Source: Bacteroidales bacterium (GTDB lineage: Bacteria > Bacteroidota > Bacteroidia > Bacteroidales > UBA7960). Taken from it: a stretch of DNA of 10,640 bases. Of this stretch, positions 6,478 through 10,640 are shown piece by piece. The DNA is taken from the NCBI GenBank assembly GCA_003557765.1, contig PWNO01000091.1:1-10640 (forward strand). Reading direction: 5' to 3'. Numbering within the stretch: the first letter of the stretch is position 1; every line of letters starts with the position of its first letter. The translations under genes and the position numbers were made by a program. The notes beneath the pieces are model-generated. The model had not been told where the DNA came from and ran no database searches. It saw only the letters and a list, made by a program, of their open reading frames with translations.

Positions 6478-6478
6478 T
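6266..6478. repeat. Two tandem copies of a palindromic repeat unit
   Basis: Unit 1 (6266-6356) and unit 2 (6357-6478) each consist of an inverted repeat starting GTTTCAT and then a second inverted repeat around a conserved core. The cores at 6320-6341 and 6440-6461 agree at 20 of 22 positions and are 120 bases apart. In unit 1 the stems are 6266-6275/6298-6307 (9 of 10) and 6305-6314/6350-6359 (8 of 10). In unit 2 they are 6353-6364/6391-6402 (11 of 12) and 6425-6434/6469-6478 (10 of 10). Unit 2 has about 29 extra bases, including the hairpin CCGAGC/GCTCGG (6397-6417). The last arm overlaps the stop codon of the upstream minus-strand gene. Confidence 0.7.
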
Positions 6479-7413
6479 CAGTTCATCATAAAATACAATT
6501 CCAGCACAAACTGGTGGCTGGCATGGTAGGTGTTCAAGTTATGATTGTCTTCTGTGCGGACATAGTCCCACACGTATCCAAAGCGCAACCAGTTGGGATT
6601 GTAATCACCACCAATGGCAGTCCGAAGAAAGGCACCTGTGGTAAGGTGTGTAAAGTTGCCGGGATGTAAACCACCACTCACTGCCCTGGAGGTGACAGAT
6701 CCTCCATCTTCGGATATCTGGAAGATGGTACCATATTCAGGAAGGCGTAAACTATAACCAAAAAGAGTCAATGCGGCCGAACCATGGACCTGCCAGTCCC
6801 GGTTGAAAAAATTCACCGGATAGGCCACCCTGATTTTGGGCTGAAATTCAAAAGCTAAGTCTGCAAATAAGTAGGAGTTGCTTAGTACAGGTGCAATTCT
6901 TGCATTTCCGGCAAGGTCGATCCTGGCTCCCAGGTAAAAGTCCGGAAAGGCATCCACCTTCAGGCGCTTAAGCTGCATATACCTGAGACCAAATCCGGGA
7001 TTATAGACAATGGTGCCTTCATGTTTGGGTTTGACGTAGTGAAAGGAGCCCCGGGCAAAACCAATCTCAGAGATCCGGTCATCGGATTTGGCATACCTGC
7101 TGAAAGCCAACACGGCACCTGGTCCGGAATAATGCAGGTTCGACATGCGCTGATCCAATATCCGGCCAAATGTGATACCCTGTTCTATCTTGAAGGCAAC
7201 CATCCTGTCAGGCAGGCTTGCTATGTAAGTAGGGGGTATATGTCCCCTCAGATTACATCGGGGAACTGCATGGAGCAACTCGTGATATTCGGTATCTCGC
7301 CCTGATAACTGTTCCGTATTAACCGATGCCTTAAGCAAGGATGGCAATACTGCCAGCACCATGATAACCAATAAGGCGGCAATGCCAGGCAAGTAAAAAG
7401 ACTTTTGCATCAT
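6478..7413 (-). CDS. Predicted outer-membrane beta-barrel protein of unknown function
   Basis: This gene is not recognised. The reading frame could extend to 7575, but that would overlap rlmN and lacks an early signal sequence. Starting at the tandem ATGs at 7411-7413 and 7408-7410 gives 311 residues beginning with a good signal peptide (MMQKS, hydrophobic 8-28, likely cleavage near KAS at 30). A -7 element lies 25 bases upstream of this start. The mature part alternates aromatic and polar residues in short strands and has features of a barrel: repeated FxLGARIDL-like and RFGYVWDY-like strands, and an end of QFVLELYFMMN. There is no plug, no TonB box and no visible catalytic motif. It has weak overall similarity in style to Bacteroidota porin- or PorP-like surface proteins, but no family is claimed. 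Confidence 0.82.
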   Translation of the reverse strand: MMQKSFYLPGIAALLVIMVLAVLPSLLKASVNTEQLSGRDTEYHELLHAVPRCNLRGHIPPTYIASLPDRMVAFKIEQGITFGRILDQRMSNLHYSGPGAVLAFSRYAKSDDRISEIGFARGSFHYVKPKHEGTIVYNPGFGLRYMQLKRLKVDAFPDFYLGARIDLAGNARIAPVLSNSYLFADLAFEFQPKIRVAYPVNFFNRDWQVHGSAALTLFGYSLRLPEYGTIFQISEDGGSVTSRAVSGGLHPGNFTHLTTGAFLRTAIGGDYNPNWLRFGYVWDYVRTEDNHNLNTYHASHQFVLELYFMMN

Positions 7414-7437
7414 AATTATGTTTGATTTCTTAACAAA

Positions 7438-7445
7438 CAAAGTTA
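7438..7445 (-). promoter_or_regulatory. -7 element for the beta-barrel gene
   Basis: The minus strand reads TAACTTTG at 7445-7438, matching TAnnTTTG. Transcription would start near 7431-7434, leaving a leader of about 20 bases to the ATG at 7413. No good -33 TTG was found at the usual distance, so confidence is moderate. It supports the 7413 start over the longer frame. Confidence 0.45.
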
Positions 7446-7494
7446 AAAAATCATAGAGAATCAGCGTATAAAATGCACTTGCATATATTTTGGC

Positions 7495-7502
7495 TACTTT
7501 TG
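7495..7502 (+). promoter_or_regulatory. -7 element for rlmN
   Basis: TACTTTTG matches TAnnTTTG and lies 42 bases before the rlmN ATG, giving a leader of roughly 35-40 bases. The nearest upstream TTG (7479-7481) is only 13 bases away, shorter than usual for a -33 element. The divergent arrangement with the minus-strand -7 element makes 7438-7502 a bidirectional promoter region. Confidence 0.45.
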
Positions 7503-7544
7503 CATGCGAACCGGACACACATCTGGCTTGCATGATTATTTCAT

Positions 7545-8612
7545 ATGAACCCTCAACAATTGAATAATGAAGCAATGCCGCTTCTGGGCATGGATCTCGA
7601 AGAGCTCAAATCCTTTGTGAAAAAGAAGGGGTGGCCGGCCTATGTGGCCAGACAGCTTGCTGAATGGCTTTATCAGCATCATGCACAGGACATGGATGAG
7701 ATGTCCAACATTTCTAAAAAAGTACGCGGCATTCTTTCAGCGCATTGTGTCATCGGACACCAGGAGCCTGCTAAAGTGCAAACATCAGCAGACGGCACAA
7801 AAAAATATCTTTTTCGGGTAAGCAACGGAGGTTTTGTGGAAGCGGTTTACATTCCTGAGGGGAAACGGCACACCCTCTGCATTTCTACGCAGACAGGCTG
7901 TAAAATGGGATGCAGCTTTTGCATGACTGGCATGCAGGGTTTTCAGGGACAGCTTACGCCAGGCGATATCATCAACCAGGTAAGAAGTGTGGCGGAGCGT
8001 GAGCAGATCACAAACATCGTTTATATGGGTATGGGTGAGCCGCTCGACAACCTCGACGCCGTGCTGAAAAGTCTGGACATCCTGACGGCTGATTATGGCT
8101 ATGGCATGAGCCACCGTAGAATCACGGTATCTACCATCGGCATGTTGCCGGCATTAAAGAACTTACTTGAGTACAGCCGTTGTCGCCTGGCCATTAGCAT
8201 CCATTCGCCATTTCCGGAAGAAAGGGAAAAGCTGGTCCCGCTTGAAAAAACACATCCCATCAAAGAGATCATCAGATCACTCAGCGCGCATGATCTGGAA
8301 AGCCAGCGAAGAGTATCAGTTGAATATATTGTATTCAAAGACATGAACCACAGCACCGCACATGCCAAAGCCCTGGCGCGCTTGCTAAAGGACCTGCGCT
8401 GCCGGATAAACCTGATCCGCTTTCATCCCATCCCGCATAGCCGGCTCCGATCACCGGACGAAGCGCAGATGAACAGGTTTAAGGAAGCACTGGAAGAAAA
8501 CGGCCTCATGACCACGATCAGAAGGTCACGTGGGCAGGATATACACGCCGCCTGTGGTATGCTGTCAACCAACAGCAAGGTTAAGATTGAGGTTAAGAAT
8601 AAGAAGTTGTAG
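7545..8612 (+). CDS. rlmN: 23S rRNA (adenine-2503-C2)/tRNA (adenine-37-C2) methyltransferase RlmN
   Basis: This radical-SAM enzyme methylates C2 of A2503 in 23S rRNA and, in several bacteria, A37 of certain tRNAs. The 355-residue protein has the 4Fe-4S motif CKMGCSFC (Cys119, 123, 126), GMGEPLDN at 162-169 for SAM binding, RRITVSTIG at 191-199, and AACGMLST near the end with Cys337 as the methyl-carrying residue. Cys112 sits seven residues before the cluster, as the second conserved mechanistic Cys does in the E. coli enzyme. The sequence details (HSPFPEER, NLIRFHPIP, SRGQDIHAACGM) follow the Bacteroidota version. Met11 is an alternative start, but the ATG at 7545 fits the -7 element. No Shine-Dalgarno is visible, and the ATG lies inside the palindrome TTCATATGAA. 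The GH3 gene follows after 121 bases. Confidence 0.97.
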   Translation: MNPQQLNNEAMPLLGMDLEELKSFVKKKGWPAYVARQLAEWLYQHHAQDMDEMSNISKKVRGILSAHCVIGHQEPAKVQTSADGTKKYLFRVSNGGFVEAVYIPEGKRHTLCISTQTGCKMGCSFCMTGMQGFQGQLTPGDIINQVRSVAEREQITNIVYMGMGEPLDNLDAVLKSLDILTADYGYGMSHRRITVSTIGMLPALKNLLEYSRCRLAISIHSPFPEEREKLVPLEKTHPIKEIIRSLSAHDLESQRRVSVEYIVFKDMNHSTAHAKALARLLKDLRCRINLIRFHPIPHSRLRSPDEAQMNRFKEALEENGLMTTIRRSRGQDIHAACGMLSTNSKVKIEVKNKKL

Positions 8613-8655
8613 AAATAAGTACAGCGTGAAAAACATAAACCAGCATCGGCCAAAG

Positions 8656-8682
8656 AGCCATCAAACACCATGTTTTATGGCT
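8656..8682 (+). promoter_or_regulatory. Hairpin between rlmN and the GH3 gene
   Basis: AGCCAT and AAAC (8656-8666) pair with GTTT and ATGGCT (8672-8682), giving a 10-bp stem with one internal mismatch and a 5-base loop. No T-run follows, so it is not a clear terminator. No TAnnTTTG element was found in the 121-base gap, which leaves open whether the GH3 gene is read through from rlmN. Confidence 0.45.
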
Positions 8683-8733
8683 AACCCGGACATTTTGACA
8701 TTTCGACCCTTTGGCTTTTAGACAAAATAACAA

Positions 8734-10266
8734 ATGGTAGTATTAGGAAATATCGTAAAGGCAGCCCTTGAAATTACGGATATGGTCATACCAGAGGCCT
8801 CACCCGAAGAATCGCAAAAAGCCGTTTTACGTGAGCTGCTTGAAAAAGCTGCAGACACGGCATTTGGAAAAAAATACCGCTTTCGGGAGATGATAAAGGA
8901 AGCAAATCTGGCTAAGGCTTTTGCCCACAGGGTGCCTTACCACGATTATGATGCCATGCATCAACAGTGGTGGAAACAGCAAATGGAAAAGGGTCTGGCA
9001 GACATTAGCTGGCCGGGAAAGACCCACTACTATGCACTGAGTGCAGGCACTACGGGAAATGAGAGTAAAAGGATCCCGGTTACTGAAGATATGCTAGAAG
9101 CAATACGGAAAACAAGTATTTTTCAGATCCTGGCTACAACCAACTTCGATTTTCCCGCTGATTTCTTTCAAAAAGAGATCATGATGCTGGGAAGCAGTAC
9201 CAAACTGCAACAATCCGGAAAGCACCTGGAAGGAGAGATCAGTGGCATAGCTGCAGGGAATATCCCCTCTTGGTTTGAACGCTTCTACCGGCCAGGAAAG
9301 GACATTGCCGCGATCAAAGATTGGGATGAGCGTGTGGAAGCCATCGCGCGCAATGCAAAAAACTGGGACATTGGCGCCATCGCAGGGATTCCCTCCTGGA
9401 ATGAACTCATGCTGAAACGTGTGATCGAATACCACAAGGTGGAAGATATCCACGAGATATGGCCAGGTTTGCGCGTGTTTGCTAGTGGAGGGGTAGCCTT
9501 TGAGCCATACCGGAAGTCTTTTGAACAGCTTCTGGGTAAACCAATCACCTTTTTGGATACCTACCTCGCCTCCGAAGGGTTTCTGGCCTATCAGGCACGC
9601 CCGAACGAAGACATGGCAATGAAGCTGAGCACCAATGCCGGGATCTATTTTGAATTCGTGCCCTTCTCAGAGGATTATATTGATGACAGCGGAAGCGTTT
9701 CATCTGATGCACCATCGCTCGGACTTGCTGATGTGGAAACCGGTAAGGAATACATCCTGATCATCTCTACCGTGGCCGGGGCCTGGCGATACATGATCGG
9801 CGATACCGTACGCATTACTGATAAGGAAAAAGCCGAGATTGTAATCACCGGTAGAACCAAGCATTTCCTTAACGTGGTGGGCTCCCAGCTGTCCGTTATC
9901 CAGATGAATAATGCCATGAAAGAACTGGAAGAAGCTTTCGGATTGCAGATACCCGAGTTTACTGTAGCCGCAGTCAGGGAAGGTGATGATTACATTCACC
10001 ATTGGTACATTGGGGCAGAGGGAAAGGCCGACGAGCAAGAACTAGCCCATGCACTCGACATTAAGCTAAAGAAGATGAATAAAGCCTACAAAATGGCTCG
10101 GACCAAAGCACTGAAGAATGTAAAGGTGAGCCTGACAAAACCGGATACGTTTTACGCCTGGGTAGAAGAGAAAAAATCCAAGGGAGGGCAGGTCAAAGTG
10201 CCTAGGGTTATGAAAGAAAAGGAGTTTAGCAAGTGGAAAGCATTTGCTGGCAAATACACCACTTAA
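8734..10266 (+). CDS. GH3-family adenylate-forming enzyme (acyl-acid-amido-synthetase-like)
   Basis: The 510-residue protein belongs to the GH3 family, known in plants for joining amino acids to jasmonate or auxin by way of an acyl-adenylate. Bacterial members are common in Bacteroidota but mostly uncharacterised. The ATP-binding loop is SAGTTGNESKRIP at 103-115, TYLASEG at 276-282 corresponds to the second adenylate-forming motif, WRYMIGDTVRIT at 351-362 is the conserved GD motif, and GRTKHFLNVVG at 373-383 marks the hinge to the C-terminal domain. The protein has full family length, no signal peptide and no membrane segment, so it is cytoplasmic. An A-rich stretch rather than a Shine-Dalgarno precedes the ATG. 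The family is clear; the acid and amine substrates cannot be read from the sequence. Its stop codon overlaps that of a weak minus-strand frame. Confidence 0.94.
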   Translation: MVVLGNIVKAALEITDMVIPEASPEESQKAVLRELLEKAADTAFGKKYRFREMIKEANLAKAFAHRVPYHDYDAMHQQWWKQQMEKGLADISWPGKTHYYALSAGTTGNESKRIPVTEDMLEAIRKTSIFQILATTNFDFPADFFQKEIMMLGSSTKLQQSGKHLEGEISGIAAGNIPSWFERFYRPGKDIAAIKDWDERVEAIARNAKNWDIGAIAGIPSWNELMLKRVIEYHKVEDIHEIWPGLRVFASGGVAFEPYRKSFEQLLGKPITFLDTYLASEGFLAYQARPNEDMAMKLSTNAGIYFEFVPFSEDYIDDSGSVSSDAPSLGLADVETGKEYILIISTVAGAWRYMIGDTVRITDKEKAEIVITGRTKHFLNVVGSQLSVIQMNNAMKELEEAFGLQIPEFTVAAVREGDDYIHHWYIGAEGKADEQELAHALDIKLKKMNKAYKMARTKALKNVKVSLTKPDTFYAWVEEKKSKGGQVKVPRVMKEKEFSKWKAFAGKYTT

Positions 10267-10421
10267 CTATCTGATAGTTTAACCCATTCAACAGATGACA
10301 ACCTTTCCCATAAAGCTAAATAAGGCTTAGGCAAAGGACTACATCTGCGATCATAACACATCTGATTATCCGGCGTAAAGCAATCAATGCAGGCTTCATT
10401 ATAAGCGGACAATTCCAGCAT
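10263..10421 (-). pseudogene. Short cysteine-rich open segment, possibly the end of a decayed gene
   Basis: A 52-codon frame from ATG 10419-10421 ends with a TAA at 10265-10263 that overlaps the GH3 stop by four bases. It contains ACIDC and MCYDRRC, then a Trp- and Ser-containing tail (ending KLSDS). Two more open stretches lie upstream in shifted frames on the same strand: 10402-10500, with GCDGIGDNC, and a 13-codon piece from ATG 10535-10537 (MSEKNICLEENIG). Joined by two +1 shifts they would make a ~95-residue Cys-rich protein, suggesting either a degraded gene or chance. No promoter is visible. The protein is not recognised. Confidence 0.25.
10264..10282 (+). other. Palindrome spanning the GH3 stop codon
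   Basis: AACTATC and GATAGTT (10265-10271 and 10273-10279) form a perfect 7-bp inverted repeat around one base, starting within the GH3 TAA. As RNA it could fold with a 3-base loop and six A-U-rich pairs. No long U-tract follows, so a terminator role is doubtful. Confidence 0.35.
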
Positions 10422-10451
10422 AAGCTACATATTTAGTCATCCAGACAGCAG

Positions 10452-10474
10452 TGGTACAGTTGTCGCCAATACCA
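10452..10474. other. Small stem-loop downstream of the GH3 gene
   Basis: TGGTA/TACCA encloses a second stem TTG/CAA with loop TCGC, and a 3-base bulge (CAG) lies on one side. A wider inverted pair TAAGCGG/CCGCTTA (10402-10408 and 10492-10498) surrounds it. Apart from the weak minus-strand frames, nothing else was seen between 10283 and 10540. Confidence 0.3.
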
Positions 10475-10556
10475 TCACAGCCATCCACTAACCGCTTAAC
10501 CTATATTTTCTTCCAAACAAATATTTTTTTCGCTCATCGTATTGTTTTTTGTGTTT

Positions 10557-10564
10557 TATATTTG
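10557..10564 (+). promoter_or_regulatory. -7 element for the gene at the right edge
   Basis: TATATTTG matches TAnnTTTG exactly and is the same octamer as in the porin-cluster promoter. It sits in a strongly AT-rich stretch, 31 bases before an ATG whose frame stays open to the window end. No clean TTG lies at the expected -33 distance. Confidence 0.5.
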
Positions 10565-10595
10565 TATTTTTGGGATGTAAAACATACAAAACAAG

Positions 10596-10640
10596 ATGTA
10601 TATGTGTAAAAAAACGCCCAGGTTTCTTCAAAACGGTTTG
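10596..10640 (+). CDS. N-terminus of a truncated gene at the window edge
   Basis: From the ATG at 10596 (or the second ATG at 10602) the frame is open to the end of the window, giving MYMCKKTPRFLQNGL. The basic residues after a short N-terminus could be the start of a signal peptide, but too little is visible to say. Support comes from the consensus -7 element 31 bases upstream and the A-rich bases just before the start, usual for Bacteroidota translation. The product is unknown. Confidence 0.42.
   Translation, partial: MYMCKKTPRFLQNGL

Noticed and set aside
6266..6478. CRISPR array or integron attC interpretation of the repeated GTTTCA-containing units
   Set aside because: There are only two units of unequal length, with spacers that are themselves related. 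No cas genes, integrase or attC core pair are visible.
7414..7575. N-terminal extension of the barrel protein to 7575
   Set aside because: It would overlap the rlmN start and both promoter elements, and would push the clear signal peptide to residue 55. The start at 7413 fits the -7 element.

Overview
The window looks like chromosomal DNA of a member of the Bacteroidota. The evidence is three good matches to the Bacteroidota -7 promoter element TAnnTTTG, two lipoproteins of typical form, an RlmN whose motifs follow the Bacteroidota version of that enzyme, a bacterial GH3-family protein, and start sites that mostly lack Shine-Dalgarno sequences. No phage, transposase, CRISPR, tRNA or rRNA gene was seen. 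The genus cannot be named from this sequence alone.

Layout: six genes on the minus strand occupy roughly 150-7413, and two complete genes plus the start of a third lie on the plus strand from 7545 to the right edge. The divergence point is 7414-7544. Reading the minus strand from right to left: a predicted outer-membrane beta-barrel protein of unknown role (6478-7413), a structured and repeat-bearing gap (6107-6477), an S41-family lipoprotein peptidase (5078-6106), a 370-base gap holding a strong promoter and a structured leader, then a four-gene cluster of outer-membrane porin (3451-4707), betaine-type binding lipoprotein (2414-3286), ATPase with CBS domains (1014-2288) and permease (150-992).

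The four-gene cluster is the coherent system in the window. The ABC importer is of the ProU/OpuA class, which takes up glycine betaine or a similar compatible solute. Here it follows a porin gene and shares the only good upstream promoter (-33/-7 at 4898-4929). The arrangement suggests a complete envelope route: porin across the outer membrane, a lipid-anchored binding protein in the periplasm, then permease and ATPase. Both intercistronic gaps around the binding-protein gene contain long inverted repeats, the leader can fold into four successive hairpins, and the ATPase ends in a strongly acidic tail like that of osmosensing OpuA proteins.

On the plus strand, rlmN (23S rRNA and tRNA adenine C2 methylation) is followed after 121 bases by a GH3-family adenylate-forming enzyme of unknown bacterial substrate. 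The last 374 bases hold a weakly supported cysteine-rich open segment on the minus strand, possibly a decayed gene, and a good -7 element that leads into a gene truncated by the window edge.

The most unusual non-coding feature is the 6266-6478 tandem repeat. Its conserved core (GACACACA followed by ATGATT when read toward the downstream gene) recurs in divergent form just upstream of rlmN.
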